A DNA stretch of 64,000 nucleotides, taken from assembly GCA_024811115.1 (NCBI GenBank), contig JAKOGH010001194.1:1-64000 (forward strand), in the 5' to 3' direction. Each line of letters begins with the position of its first letter. Position 1 is the first letter of the stretch. Below the pieces are notes generated by a model, which saw nothing but the letters and a program-made list of their open reading frames with translations, was not told where the DNA came from and searched no databases. The translations under genes and the position numbers were made by a program. This DNA comes from Terana coerulea (Eukaryota > Basidiomycota > Agaricomycetes > Polyporales > Phanerochaetaceae). Positions 10,951 through 23,617 of the stretch are shown piece by piece.

Positions 10951-12775
10951 ACGGCTGCATATGCTGGCTGGCCTGGCATGCGGCTTCTGCACTCATGTCA
11001 GATGAAACAATAAAAATGGTTTGGTTATGACGCTGTATTGATAGTAGACTTCAAGGACTATCCGAATCTTCGCAACGCAATTGTCGAAATGCTCTGAGTT
11101 GTCTGTGCGACTGCTAGTACTCGTACGGGCCAGCTAAATTATAGACTATTTGCATCTATTTTCTTCTCACTCTGCTCTGGAACGCGCTGTTAGCTAGCAT
11201 GATCGCCCTCGTGAACAGTCACCTGAACGACACTGCGGGCTTGAATCTGCTGCCTGCCAGTATAGAGCGGCTTCAAGCTAGCTTCAGGCTAGCCATTGCT
11301 CACTAGGTCCGTTGCTGTGCCGGTGATACAAGATGGAATATTACGACATCGCGATTGTTAGAAGTCCAGGCGAGTCGAATCATGACTACTGCAGATGCAC
11401 ATCTCCGCCACTCACCACTTATCTCTTGTGCCTTCCGGCAGGTGTGGAGAAGACTAGGCTTCTGTTTTGCATATGACGAGTTCCACGAGGATTAATATTT
11501 TTCGTAGACAATCAAATTTCTGAGCGTATGACTACCATTTGACAACAAAGAAGGCCTCAAGCTCGCAGTATGATAATGCGTCTCAGTTGCTTCATATAGG
11601 GAGATAATAACACCGTGCATGTGTCCTGACATGCCAGCTAACAAGGTCGACTTCGGGTGAGTATCATCACCTTGTTCAGAGTTTGTTGTTGATGGTAGAA
11701 CTGTTGCTATAGCTTCGATTTCCACATAACGCAAGACATGGGACTCATGCTGCTATATTCTGCGACTTCTCATAGCTCCCTAGCAGAAGCACATAGGTGT
11801 TATCAACGATTGGTCGCGACATGGGCACCGGTACCCCCGGGCTCCCCTGTGCTGGTTGCGAGTAAGTGTGACGCAGATAGTCAGGCCCATACTACGAACG
11901 GCTAGTATTGGTCGTGTTCTAGTTCTTCGCAAACCACTCAGCTGGGTTATCTCCAGAACGTCGGGAGTTAGCGGAGACTTGGGGTTGCATATACTTCGAG
12001 ATATCTTGCAACAATACAAACCAAATAAACCAGCCTATTATAAACCTCGTAGGAATCACAGAGAGCTGTACGACAGGTACGGTCCGGCTCGGCACGCAGG
12101 CTCGGCTGAGAGATCTGACATTCTGGCAAACAGGGGTCCTCGAGAGCTTCTCATTCTGCGGAAGAACCCGCGAGGTGCTTTACTGGCTGCTTTATATTGT
12201 GATGTCAGCCCGCACTTGTACTGGGTGTGAGCGATCATGATGCAATGACAGATAGAGGCACACCTACGCTCTACAGCCCATTGGAAGCTGATGATTTCGT
12301 GGCGGAGGCTGTGTATGTGTGAAAGGTGCTCTCACCGTAGTATCTCCTAGAGTTGTTCTAGAGGTCGAGGTACACTGTAGCAAACCGTTTCACAAAATTA
12401 TGCAACGGACCCACTGGTGTAGTAGTCATCAAGGCTGTAATGATTTCTGCCAACGTGCGATTGAAAACCTCATACACAGAAAAAGAGGATGCGTACAGAG
12501 CATGACATACGACTTCAGCTATGCGTATCTGGCATTTACCAGGAACATCTGCAAGGTACAGTGCAAGTGCGCGATGTGCGTAGGTTCACGCCAAGCACCC
12601 TATTGGCCATTTCGGGCTGTTTGAGCATGTTGACGTCCCCATCACCGCCATCAATTGCTCCCCCGGCACAAGTATCGACGACTGCTCGCATCCCACCGAG
12701 ACCATCCTTCCTCCCTCCTCGCCGTCCCTTCCTTCCTTCTCCATATTCCCCATAACCGTGTGAGGCGAAGCAGCT
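10951..12775. other. Long intergenic region; CT-rich tract upstream of ras
   Basis: 1.8 kb with no gene that I can support. Open frames are short and lack motifs. The last part, about 12695-12745 on the coding strand, is pyrimidine-rich (runs of CCTTCC and CTCC). This resembles the core promoter of an actively transcribed fungal gene and leads into the ras start. Confidence 0.45.
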
Positions 12776-13813
12776 ATGTCTAGGGTGAGCAGCAGCTCCC
12801 GTTGCCACCGCGGGGCTATGATGAGACTCAAAGCGTTGCGACATAGGCTCAGTTCTTGAGAGAGTACAAGCTCGTGGTCGTTGGTGGTGGTGGTAGGTAC
12901 CGGGACTGGAGATGCCCTCAGACAACGCTGATTGCAGTGGGCAGGTGTCGGCAAGTCGTGCCTTACGATTCAGTTCATTCAGAGTCACTTCGTGGAGGAG
13001 TATGACCCTACTATCGAAGGTCAGCACCGTTTACATCTTGGGTACCATGCTTCGGGAATCACGTATCCTGAACCGCCTGCGCATGTATAACTGCATCCAC
13101 TGACTGTCCATTCTTAATTTCAGACTCGTACCGCAAGCAGTGCGTGATCGACGATGAGGTTGCGCTGCTGGACGTCTTGGATACCGCCGGACAGGAGGAA
13201 TACGGGTATGTTGTTATACTTTCAACACCCTCTTCTTTCGACATTTCTCACATCTGCGTTGCACAGTGCCATGCGAGAGCAGTACATGCGTACTGGAGAG
13301 GGCTTCTTGCTCGTCTACTCCATCACTTCGCGAAACTCGTTCGAGGAAATCAGCACATTCTACCAGCAAATCTTACGTGTCAAGGACATGGACCAGTTCC
13401 CCGTCATCATTGTTGCAAACAAGTGTGATTTGGAATACGAGCGTCAGGTCGGCATGAACGGTGCGTTCTTGCTTATATACCGTAGTGTCTCAGTCAGCGT
13501 GCTAAATGGCTGTGCAGAGGGTCGTGACCTTGCCAAGCACTTCAACTGCAAGTTCATCGAGACCTCGGCGAAGCAACGCATCAACGTTGACGAAGCGTTT
13601 ACCAACCTTGTTCGTGAAATCAGGAAGTACAACAAGGCACGTATTCTCTGATTTAAATTTATGACATGTTACTAACCCGTAGTGCAGGAGCAACAAACCG
13701 GTCGTCCAGGCCAACAGAGCGGCGCACCGGGTGCGCCAGGCTCGTTCAACACCCCCGGTGGCATGCACGAGGAAGGTGCCGGCGGCTGCTGTGGCGGCTG
13801 CATTGTCGCTTAA
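12776..13813 (+). CDS. ras1: Ras small GTPase
   Basis: Seven exons (12776-12784, 12853-12892, 12945-13019, 13124-13205, 13267-13460, 13518-13636, 13688-13813) give 214 residues with no frame break. All GTPase motifs are present: the P-loop GGGGVGKS, the effector region YDPTIEDSYRKQ, switch [29 protein letters not shown] and ETSAK. The C terminus is a Gly/Pro-rich linker ending [10 protein letters not shown]. This gives a CaaX box for prenylation, with neighbouring cysteines available for palmitoylation, so the protein should act at the plasma membrane. It is likely to control cAMP/PKA and MAP-kinase signalling, growth polarity and mating, as in other basidiomycetes. The first exon holds only three codons. 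The last intron (13637-13687) starts with GC instead of GT. Confidence 0.95.
13637..13687 (+). other. GC-AG intron in ras
   Basis: The exon ends AAG and the intron begins GCACGT, with a CTAAC-type branch point and a TGCAG acceptor. Splicing here keeps Ras in frame (KYNK joined to EQQTG), so the GC donor is well supported. Confidence 0.8.
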
Positions 13814-14283
13814 AGCCGGCAACCCATGCAATCTCCAGACGCGTTGCATCGTCCCACTACCCCTCGTGCTCCTCCCAGACCATCGACCACAAGTAGCTGT
13901 ACCTCGACTCACACATGTTCGGCTTGTCTCATGCCCATCCACGTTGGATCCATGATCCCATCTGTTCTGCGGTTCGCGTCTTGTTTACCCTCCTCTTCCC
14001 ACCCGTACAATATTTAATGTTCCGTAGGCTGTAGCGCCACTCTGTTGACTATCGGTCGTGTCATTCCTTTGCCCAATTCCCAGGAGATCGGATAATTTGG
14101 AATTAGAATACTAGTACCAAAAGACTGTAGCATGGCTGAGTGAAGTGAGATTGGCACTATGTGCCTGGTATGTCTTTCCTTATACACCGACTACGTAGTG
14201 ATATTTCATTGCGCGAATCAACATGCATGAGAGTACATAGATGGACCTCGTACACCTGGTCAGGTAACTGCTGAGTCTATGCG
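13814..14283. other. Convergent 3' region between ras and the CIA30 gene
   Basis: 470 bp between two converging genes, expected to hold both 3' UTRs and poly(A) sites. No gene is seen. Confidence 0.45.
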
Positions 14284-15338
14284 TTAGCAAGTCTGTATGC
14301 AACATGAATTCTTGCTACTCAGCCTATGGGCCCTCAAGTGTTTTACACAGGCTGTCTCTGCCATTGCGTACCATCTGTTGGTTCTCTCTCTGCAAGATGC
14401 GGTGAATAAATGGACAGAGCCTGCTCTCGGGTACGTACTTGGCTCAGTAGTAACATCTTCTTGGTTCACCGCTCTTATGTTGTCGAGGCCGAGCTCATAC
14501 TTACCCTCGACTCCGCTGTTGCCTCCCAATAGCGAGATGCCAATCGTACGCAGGCGTTCTCGGTACATGGTTATCTGTTCCTGCTGGATCTCTCCGACAT
14601 TTGTGAGGACGAAACTATTGAATGGAATCTGCGGGAAGGACGATGAGGTGCTTTCGCACATCCACAGAGACACACAACTTACGAAAATGTCTTCCCAACC
14701 CCCATCGTCTCGACTGAAAAATAGTCTATGCTGCCACAGGTCGCTTGTGATGGGCCCGTCGGTCTGAATGTTGACGTAGTAGGAATTGCGTGTACGCGGA
14801 TGTCCTGCAGCACGGACGCGCAAAGCGAGGAATTGGTGGTTGGATACGTCCTCGGTCATCTCTCCAAACAACGTAGGCCGTGGCTTTGTGGCACCTAAGC
14901 CAGGAGCTCATGTGCAGTCAGCATAGTGCTATGCTTACCTTGCTTCTAAAACCAGCATAGCCGCCTCGTACTCTGCTTTCAAACCCTGCACGCGCCGCGA
15001 GCCGCATCTCCCAAAGAACTTGCCGGTCGGCCTCGGCGGGGTCAACGCTTCGGTTCCCGCCGGCTGCGCGGACGACTCGTCCAAGTCGAGCCGCGCCGAC
15101 GACGTGCCGCCTATGTCGGCGTCGCACCCAGTCGCGAACTGCCCGAGCTCTTCGCGCGAATTGAATGTGAACAGTGTGACCGGTGCGCGCGACGGCTCGT
15201 CCGCGCCCGTCATGCGTAACACTGAGGTTATTCCAAGTCAGTGCAAAATTCTGAGCCCAGGGATGCATGCTTACTGCGTGACGTGCCATCCCGCATGAGC
15301 TTGCTCGAACGATTGAGGTACTGCGAAAGGCGCGACAT
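14284..15338 (-). CDS. CIA30-family mitochondrial complex I assembly factor (NDUFAF1-like)
   Basis: Four exons on the minus strand: 15338-15275, 15221-14939, 14883-14683 and 14628-14284. The protein starts MSRLSQYLNRSSKLMRDG, a basic N terminus that fits mitochondrial import. It contains the CIA30 fold signatures TLFTFNSREELGQFATG, ARAGFESRVRGGYAGF, LALRVRAAG, NSYYVNIQTDG and WEDIFIPFNSFVLTN. The late motif ERLRTIGISLLGG leads to YELGLDNIRAVN. CIA30 proteins help assemble NADH:ubiquinone oxidoreductase in the mitochondrion. The summed exons are 893 bases, one short of a multiple of three. The missing base maps to the TTTGGGAG run near 15008-15016, where FFG must continue as EMRLAARAG. The last about 50 residues are poorly conserved, and an alternative final intron after DVTTEP is possible. 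Confidence 0.85.
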
Positions 15339-15546
15339 TGTGGTTGGTGGTAGAGAGTGGTTTCTTGACGGAGTCGTGCCGCCGCCACCGTGCCGCTATT
15401 CCCGCCGTTTCGTGCGCCGTGTGGCGTGACGTCGTGCGAGCGCTAGTCACAAGCCAGCGTCTGGGTTCACATCGCTGCGCAGGCCGCGGTCGCCTCGGCC
15501 CTCCATCTGCCTCCGCTCACCGTGACAGTACTGTTACACTCTCCCA

Positions 15547-17006
15547 ATGTTCTATCTACCCACTCCTTTACTTTCTTACGCTCTCTTCGTCTCACTAATC
15601 ATGTCGAACGAAGCTGTCAATGCTCAACAAAGCTTTCCCGCCAGCAGAGCACTGATTTATTCCGCGACTGCTGACTTCCGTCACGACTCCATTCCCACAG
15701 CAGTGCAGGCCATGAAGACGCAGGGTCCGAAATACAACGTCCAGTTCGACCAGACCGAAGACATGGCTTGGTTCACGGATGAACGCCTCGCACCGTATGA
15801 TGCATTGGTGTTCCTGGACAACACCGGAGAAGGTGTGTAACTGAACCTTATTACTTGCATTACTACTAGTTCGCTAACAGCACGGCGAAGTGCTGGATGG
15901 CGACGGTCAAGCGGCATTACAACGATACATTGATGCCGGAGGCAACTTCGTGGCCATACATGCGGCGTCCGATTGCCTCAGGAACTCGACATTCATGGAC
16001 AAGGAACTTGGTGAGTTTGCTGCTCCGTGTACTTCCAGCCCAGACTCATAGTACGTTACATCCACCAGGGGCACACTTTGACTATCATCCTGAAATAACG
16101 AATGCTGTTAGTTTCTATAAACATTGTATGTCTTGTGACTAAATGTTTTGCACTGGCAGACTGTCGATGTTGTCGACGCTTCACATCCGAGCACAAGTTT
16201 TCTGCCCGCTGAGTGGCCGGTTTTCGACGAAATGTGAGTCGGTGAAATCAGGCTCCATATATGGCCCTCATATTTTTGCAGGTACAATTTCAAGTCCGAC
16301 CCGCGAAGCGTCGGAGCGGTAGTCCTACTGTCAGCTAATGAATCAAGCTACACAGGTTACGCGGATAGCTCTCTTATATACAGTTTTAGTAGCTGACTGT
16401 GTGATACGCAGACCCTGGTCCACGTAAGTTTGATCAGGGGACGCCACATCCTACAGGTCAGTACCATAACCGTTCGGGCTGCCTTGGACGACAACTCATA
16501 TCAAATTCTAGCATGGTATCAGGAGCATGGAGCCGGCACTGCGAGCGGGGAGCACAGCAGGCAGAAGCTGGTATACTAGCCTCGGTCATACCAACGAGAC
16601 CTGGCAGGTGTGGGACATGCTATAGCAGATTTGGGGCAGCTCACTCACGCGTTGCATGATACTAGGACGAGCTTTACTTAGCTCATGTCATGAACGGCAT
16701 TGCTTGGACAATTCAGTCGGGGACGACAAAGGCTACCAACACCAGCGCGCTAGTCGGCTCAAGCTCCAGTACAAATGGGACCGCCTCGTCCTCTTCCGCT
16801 TCTGCGACAACCACAGCCTCAGGGACAGGCACTGCGTCCCAGCCCACCTCGAATGCGGGAGCGTACGTACTCGCACCAATCTCATCACATGCGTAGCGTA
16901 TCTGATTGAGCTCATGCATCCTATTTGCAGCAGGTTGTCAACTGCTGTGTCTACTGCACTAGCAGTCTCTTTATCCATACTCGTGGTACTGAGTGCTTCG
17001 CTCTGA
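15547..17006 (+). CDS. Secreted, GPI-anchored ThuA-domain protein
   Basis: A class I glutamine-amidotransferase-like ThuA (trehalose-utilisation) domain protein. The start at 15547 gives a signal peptide ending around AVNAQQS. Motifs in order: ALIYSATADFRHDSIPTAV, DALVFLDNTGE, YIDAGGNFVAIHAASD, GAHFDYHPEI, VVDASHPSTSFLP, DEMYNFKSDPR, ESSYTDPGPRKFDQGTPHP, AWYQEHG and WYTSLGHTNETW. A Ser/Thr-rich linker and a C-terminal hydrophobic segment (STALAVSLSILVVLSASL) look like a GPI-anchor signal, so the protein is probably at the cell surface. Enzyme activity in this fungal group is not established. A one-base frame change lies near 16558-16568, just before RSWYTSLGH. A decayed second copy lies at about 39.5-41.2 kb. 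The upstream 208 bp are shared with the divergent CIA30 gene. Confidence 0.8.
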
Positions 17007-17527
17007 TACACTCACGGATTCGGGGTGATTGCGCTGTACCGTATGTGCGTATTTATCGCCTGCGTGATTGGCTGTAATCTAGTAAGTCTCGATTTGCTAT
17101 AAGTGTTGTCGTATACTGAAGGCCATCAGGACCTTTATAATACTGGACTATGTATGTGCATACCCAAAAGCCCCTCATCGGGCCGACTCCTTCCACCTCA
17201 TTGTTTCATGTCGTTGCGAGAGATTTGTGCAGTAAGGATGCATACGATTAAACATAGCTGATACTCTATAGGGACTTCGGCAAAGTCAAGATTTCACGGC
17301 ATCGACAAACCTGGTACCCAGAAGTCTGATCAAGTTTGACTCACCTACGCGAACCTGGGCATCATACGCGCAGAACCACCTGGTGTTCTCGAATGTCCAA
17401 TCCATGTAGAACCACTCCCGGAAGCTACCTCCCGCAGCATTAAATAATGTGCATATGTACACAGACAAGTGGAAATAAATCCGCCATGCACTGTCCCCAA
17501 AATATAAATCCAAGCTGCGTTTCCCAC
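17007..17527. other. Convergent 3' region between the ThuA and GMC genes
   Basis: 520 bp without a gene. The first about 180 bp (to about 17190) are also recognisable downstream of the decayed ThuA copy near 41.17 kb, so they belong to the duplicated segment. Confidence 0.5.
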
Positions 17528-20408
17528 TTACTTCCTTGCAGCGCCTCCAATGTCTGCCTTGATCATGTCCGCAGCTTTCTCGCCAATGGCATAGCAAGGT
17601 GCGGTCTGCGCAGAGATCATCCAGTATTTAGGACTTGTTTCTGGTCAACACTTTGCCATAGGCTCACCGTGTGTCCAGCAGGAATCGAGGGAAAGATGCT
17701 CGCGTCGGCGATCCTCAGGTTCGGTATCCCGTGCACTCGCAAGTACGGATCCACGACCCCGCCGTCCTTGAGCGGCGCCATGCGCGCCGAGCACGTCGGG
17801 TGGTACAGCGTCTGCACGTTCGCCCGCACGTACTTCTCGATCTCCGCGTCCGGCGCCCGGCCGAGGTTGTGCTGGAGCTCGGGGTGGCTGTCGCCCGCGG
17901 GGTCGAGCATGGACGCGAGCGGCTCGGTGTGCGCGATGCGGTGCTGGAGCTTGATCCCCTGTACGAGCACCTTCAGGTCGTCGCCGGCTTCGTCGGAGAG
18001 GTATCTCAACATCGGGATTAGCGGTGTGCCTAAGAAACGATGGCGTGAATGGAAAAGACACTTACTTCGGGTCGATGACGGGCGCATCCGCTGGATCGTT
18101 CGACCGGAGTCGGATCGTGCCGTGGCTCTTGGGCTTGAGTACGACGTTGTGCAAGCCAAAGCAATGGCCGCCGTCGTTGGGCGGCGTGGAGTAGCCCGTG
18201 CTCCTTGAACGCCATAGGCGTCGTGAACAGCTCAATGTCAGGCACGCCTTCTCCGGTGGTGTTGTCCTCTGGCAGCGACTCCGGCGGGAATTCTATCGGG
18301 AGGGAAGATGTCTGGGTCATGCGTGCGTAGGAAAGCAGCTCCTTCCGCAAGCTTCAAGTAGCTAAGGTGAGCAATTCAACCATACTGACTGGGTGAGTCA
18401 CACACATTCGTAGTTAATGGACCGGTTCCAGCGATCTTGTACTGGAGAACGGCCATGATAACCTTGGCGAATTGCAAAGGTCCCCTAGGCCGGACCAGTT
18501 GCATGAGCGAGCTACCCGTCTTGTCCATAAAATCGGTCTGCACGACGATGTGGTCAGTCACGCGAGAACCAACGCCGGGGAGATCCCTTATGACCGGGAT
18601 TTTGAAGTCGGACAAGTGCGAGGCAGGACCAACACCCGAGAGCATCAGTATATGCGGGGTATGAACTGCCCCAGCGCTGGACAAAGCGTTCACATTAATT
18701 CAACCAGATCCAGGGCTGGGTCGAACGGGCAACTCACCTCATGACGACCTCTTTCAGTGCTCTGGCTACGAATTTCACGCCAGTCTTGTCCTTGAACTCG
18801 ACTCCGACCGCCCTCGGGGTCGCGCCGCTTTGATCGAAAATAACTCGAGTGACGTGGGCGCTCGTAGCGACCTTCAGGTTTGGTCTTGCAAGGACTTCGG
18901 GAGTCAGATACGCCAACTCGGCTGTTGCACGTCGGCCATCGGGGGTGATGTACGTCACTGCGTATGGTGTCAATTGCGAATGTGAATGCCGAGACTTCAC
19001 TGTGACTCACTGATCTATTACACGGAACTCAGTTGACCCTACGGGGAAATCTGAGCGAGAGGGCATACCTTTGTCACGCCCAGAGTACCATTGTGGGTGT
19101 TCACGTCGTGACTGTGAGCAATTCCTGCGTTGGCAGCCGCCTTGAGGAAGTTGGTCGTGCTCGGTGAGCAGTGGCCGTGGTAGCCAGCTACGGGTTGAAT
19201 TTAAATTAGGCTCATTCAAAGTGCACGCTGGACAACATACTGCTGACGAGGCCTTGCATGCCACGGAGCGTGGCGTCCACGTCGGGGAAAACCTGACTGG
19301 GGTTGTACTTTTCGAACTTTCGAAAGTACCTAGGGACAGCGCGAGACATCAGCACAAGCCCAGAACGTGCGTGACAAAATCGCCGCTCACGGATGAAACT
19401 CTTCGTAGGACCAGGCGGATGCGCCTGGCTGACCATCCTGTAGTTTGGCCCACTCGTCGTAGTCTGCAGGCGCTCCATAATGGAACCTTCAGGTCAAGTG
19501 TCAATATCTTTGGCAGACTCTATGTGACTCTAAACGACTTACATCATCGCGTTCATGTTCGTACCTACGAATATATGTTAACACGAACATCCTCACGACG
19601 CAAGGACTAGTACTCACAACCACCCACAAGCTTCCCTGGCGGTTCGAGTAGTGATGGTCAGCCCTAGATACACCACGGCGACTCGGAAGAACTACATACC
19701 TCTAGGCCAGTATATCTTGCGCCCAGCAGCATGCTCTTGGGGCACGGTGTCCATGTTCCATTCGTGCTCCGTACGCAGAAGCCCAATAAATTGAGACGGG
19801 ATCTTGACAGCGTCAATGTTGAGACCGCTATGCCACCGTTAAGCTTGCGGCTGAGAAGGGAGGCTTGGTGCAAATGTACCTTTTCCCTGCTTCAAGGACG
19901 AGCACTCGTATGGATGGGTCTTCCGAAAGGCGTGCTGCTAAGACGCATCCTGCAGTACCTGTGACAGTCTATGTCCAGTTACCATCTTCCTCCATGCAAC
20001 TCGAGTAACGCACCTCCGCCAACGACGATTACGTCGAACTCATCGCCATCGTACTTCCCGCCTTCGGTTTTAACCTCCCTTGCAATGTTGGTGAAGTCCT
20101 CGACATAGTTCGGTGCCGCCGACCACATGCCGTTATGTCTTGTCAAACAGGAAAATAAGGCAGTTCGCAAGCAGAGGTCTGTATGGCGGCTGAATCACTA
20201 GCCCTCCTGAGATGCGGTTGGCCGAGCGATGGGCTCAGTCTTCTTGTCGTCCTCTGCTTTGGTTCTCCGCTTAAGTATAGCGTTGCCCACAGAGCGAATT
20301 GTTGATGTGGAAGCGGCGAGAGCCCTAAGAAGTCCAGTTGTCAGATACGAGGGTGGAAAAAGCGAAGCCCGCGGGATATGGATTCCATCTGACGGACTTG
20401 GGAAGCAT
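17528..20408 (-). CDS. GMC-family FAD oxidoreductase (alcohol oxidase/choline dehydrogenase type)
   Basis: A flavin oxidase or dehydrogenase of the GMC family. The FAD-binding motif reads [24 protein letters not shown] and [11 protein letters not shown] signature 1 is RGKLVGGCTNMNAMMY. Next comes [19 protein letters not shown], the middle domain ([19 protein letters not shown]), signature 2 ([16 protein letters not shown]) and [15 protein letters not shown]. The C-terminal catalytic region has [19 protein letters not shown] and [25 protein letters not shown]. The last exon ends [11 protein letters not shown], stop at 17528-17530. The substrate class (aryl alcohol, methanol, glucose, choline) cannot be set from this. 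Single-base frame changes are visible near 18200 (before [13 protein letters not shown]) and near the intron at 19815-19880. The N terminus is uncertain: the ATG at 20408 is out of frame with the following region, which also hints at an indel. Confidence 0.85.
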
Positions 20409-22045
20409 TTCACCTGACCGTGGTCGCCGCACTGCTATACCCGCCGAAGAGCAGTAGACTCAATCATCACGGCTGGATGGGGTTACATCTGAACATTCAC
20501 ATTCAGGTGGACGTTCCGTACGTTCCGTGGTCGTGGGTAGCCCCTGCAATCTTTGATTTAGGGTTAGCGTTTGAAGCCGTTCAGTATTTCAGGAGAAACT
20601 CGCCCGTATCAAGAGTCGTCCACATGTGCTTCGTGACCCAAGTTTGAATCAGCCATGCCTTACATAGCCGAGTTGCGCACGAGATGCATTAGCGTACGCG
20701 TAAACAAAGATGACGAGCGGGGAAGATGGATTGGAGTCAGGGTAGGTGTAAAGAATCAAGTTTCATAAGTCGAGCCTCAGTCTTGAACGTTTGAGCATTG
20801 ATCAACGTCCAAGCCCCAGAGTTGAGAAGCCTGATGCGTCTTTCCCCATGGAATCATGACAGGCGTAGCGCAAGAGGATCCTCGGTGGCCACATCCACAG
20901 AGCCCACATCCTTCGCCGTCGGCCGGGAGGTGCCGGAGGCGGCCGGGCGTTCGGCGGCCAGCGTTTGGCACACTAGAGAGTTTCCTCGCTTCGATTCGAA
21001 CCTCCGCTTCCGCATCCTCTTCATTACTGTATAGCTGGTATTCTAAGGAACAACGTTGTGCATTTGTGATGGAGACGATCTTTTTGGCGACACTCGGTCA
21101 CTGGCAGACTATTACACTGTTCCCACCTCCGCACCGTGCAGTCACAGGTCACAGCTGAGGGCCTGGCATCGGTCACTGGTCAGACAGCCCGTCGACATTT
21201 GTTTTTATGGGCCTGCGGCGCTATCGTTGCTTGGCCCGTATGGCTGTATGTCACTGCCTACACCGCCGGTACGTCCGCACCTTTTATTTGCGGTCACGGT
21301 TACAGGGGCCGCCGGTCCAGTCGGAGAAGTGCACTGTACAGCACCAGTGGCACGCCTTCAGTCCGTGCGCCGATGTGTGGCGTTGACCGGGGTTTAGGTT
21401 CAAAGATTTCATCTTGGACCTGTCAGGCCAAGTGGATACGATGCATCGCAATCGACCGTCCGATCACGCACTGGACTGCGCTCGGTGAGTGCCATACATA
21501 TCACGGCTGACTGTCAAGAAGCTGCAGTCTTGCAGGTGTCAAGCACGACGGTCCCATGTTTGCATTGCAGGAATAATGTACGCTGGTTGAGCCGTATAGG
21601 TCAATAACGCGATGTGGGCCTGAGCGGAACAGCGGTGATTTTTATCGCATGAACGAGGGGAAACAAGGTCTATGACCTAGTCGACTCAATGTCAGACTCG
21701 CCGCACGAAATTCGTGGCCTTCAAACATGCGCGAACGGCCTCCCCGAGCTGGCTGCCTGTCCAGGTCTACTAGCAGAGACTCGTCGTACAGGCGAATATC
21801 CCGGGAAGCTCCTTCACGTCTCGGCGATCCTGCAACGCGTTCACACTGGAGCCTATCTCCTGTTGTCATCAATCGGCGGTGGTCAAGCAGGAAATCTGAC
21901 ACATGGCCAGTGTGTCTGCGCCTACTGGATGCGCTCCAATGAGAATGCGTGCCGCCAATCCTGGCCTTTTATAAGACTCTGCCGCGTGACTCTGACCAAG
22001 TCCAATACCACCGACATCCCCAGGCGAGAGCTTCATCCCCGAGCC
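20409..22045. other. Intergenic, no gene supported
   Basis: 1.6 kb between the GMC and 7-TM genes. Open frames exist (for example 21136-21510, with a hydrophobic patch FLWACGAIVAWPVWLYV) but have no partner exons or family motif. It could hold a relic of the 7-TM family. I see nothing firm. Confidence 0.4.
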
Positions 22046-23617
22046 ATGAGCGCTCTTACGCCCGCCGGCGCCGACCTTATCGGTTTGCTTATCATGACAT
22101 TCCTATACGGTGGGTCTTCGTAGCAATATGCTCTACTTCAGTCATTAATCGCGTCTTTTAGGAGTGTACTTGGTTCTTTTCTCTGGATCCATGTATCTAC
22201 TTACAGGAGGCGATCTGGTCAAGCTGGCGAGACCTCCGAGAAACTCTGACAAGGCAATTATAATAGGCAACCTTGCCTTGCTTGCCACGGTTACTACGGT
22301 TGGTCCACCAAACAGTATATTTTACGACACTTTCGTACTGACCTCATATTGCAGCAATGGTTCATTGAGATGGTCCGCGTGTACCAGGGCCTCATCATCG
22401 AGAGCGCAAAACCGGACGGCACTTTTCTGTTCTTCATCCACCTGTCCACGCCGCTCGATGTCGCAAGGATGGCCATATACATAACAGAACTACTCATCTC
22501 GGATGTTGTCATGGTTCGTGACACTTGTCGGATGCAATCATCGTCTCGGCGACTCTGATGGACGGGAGGATAGATTTACAGAGTCTGGATCGTATGGAAG
22601 CGCACATGGTATATCATTGCCCTCCCTGTGGGTGCGCTGATGTCCACCGCTGGTATGTACACTAACACTATACTCTACGTTAACAAGTGCTCAAGTGGGC
22701 CTTTTGACATTTGTAGTATGTGGATACGCATTCGTATACGAAATGGCCCGCCTCGGGCCAGCGGAGAACTTCTTTGAGTCTGCCTGTGGTACGTGTTCAA
22801 AGAGTCGCCCTCGGCCATTTTCTCAGTCTGTTTCTAGCTAAATGGGTCGCATCGACTTTGTCCTTGACCGCTGCGTGAGTTTTGTGCTCTAAGTCGCGGC
22901 AGGTACTGTGGAATGCTCACGCTTCACTCCGTCAGAACGAATGTATATTGCTCAGGTACGTATCGTCAAACGAACATCAATCATCTCTGTCGCTAACCCT
23001 CCATCGGACGATTAGTCTTGCTTTCCTACAAAGTATGGGCCTCTGGTCGAGCCGTGAGACATGCTACGACGTATCTTAGGTCCACGAGCACTTCGGTGAG
23101 CCGTTTGCCATGCGTTTTATAAAATATGCACTGAAGCCGTGTCCTTGCCCAGAGAATCGTAGCCATAATCATCGAGAGCGCGGCCCTTTTCACGTACGTC
23201 ACTACGCTACTAGCTGCTTCCCGCACGCCGCTGACTTGACATTCCAGCCTCTCATCCATCATGCTTATGGTCGCCTACTTCTCTCAAGCCTTCGTCACCT
23301 TTACCTTCGTTTGCTTCGTAAGTTCTGCTCAGTCGTACGCCAGTCGTACATGCCCTGATCATTCACACAAGATCGCCCCCTTGACTGGCATCACGTACTG
23401 CCTTATCATCATCCGGTTCGGCCTCGGCGGTCACTTCAAGAAGCAGCAGGTGCTTTCCACCGTTAACCTGCGCTCGGGCTCCCAGCAGTCAAACGGCACC
23501 ACTACCATCGGGTCGTACCCGATGAAGCGGATCGCAGTGAATGTGACCAACGACATCGAGACCATGGACGACATTGAGGTGGAAGCAAAAGAGCTTCCAG
23601 GCGACAAGGGGGTCTAG
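22046..23617 (+). CDS. Agaricomycete seven-transmembrane protein (DUF6534/6533-like)
   Basis: A multi-exon gene, in frame where checked, starting MSALTPAGADLIGLLIMTFLYG and ending ELPGDKGV, stop at 23615-23617. Hydrophobic segments are GVYLVLFSGSMYLLTGG, AIIIGNLALLATVTT, a region with RMAIYITELLISDVVM, WYIIALPVGALMSTA, KWVASTLSLTAATNVYCS, AIIIESAALFTLSSIMLMVAY and PLTGITYCLIIIRFGLG. The cytoplasmic tail is polar (NLRSGSQQSNGTTTIG). The order, the position of WIVWKR and the RFG at the end of TM7 match the large, uncharacterised basidiomycete 7-TM family annotated as DUF6533/DUF6534 or hypothetical integral membrane proteins. A signalling role is only guessed. Confidence 0.75.

Noticed and set aside
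10372..10996. Long GC-rich open frames antisense to the receptor tail
   Set aside because: They mirror a GC-rich, stop-poor coding exon on the opposite strand and show no motif.
20985..21060. tRNA-like B box (GGTTCGAATC on the minus strand near 20991-21003)
   Set aside because: No A box at the right distance and no foldable acceptor stem in the surrounding sequence.
21136..21510. Possible extra 7-TM gene upstream of 22046
   Set aside because: Only one hydrophobic patch, no partner exons and no conserved motif.
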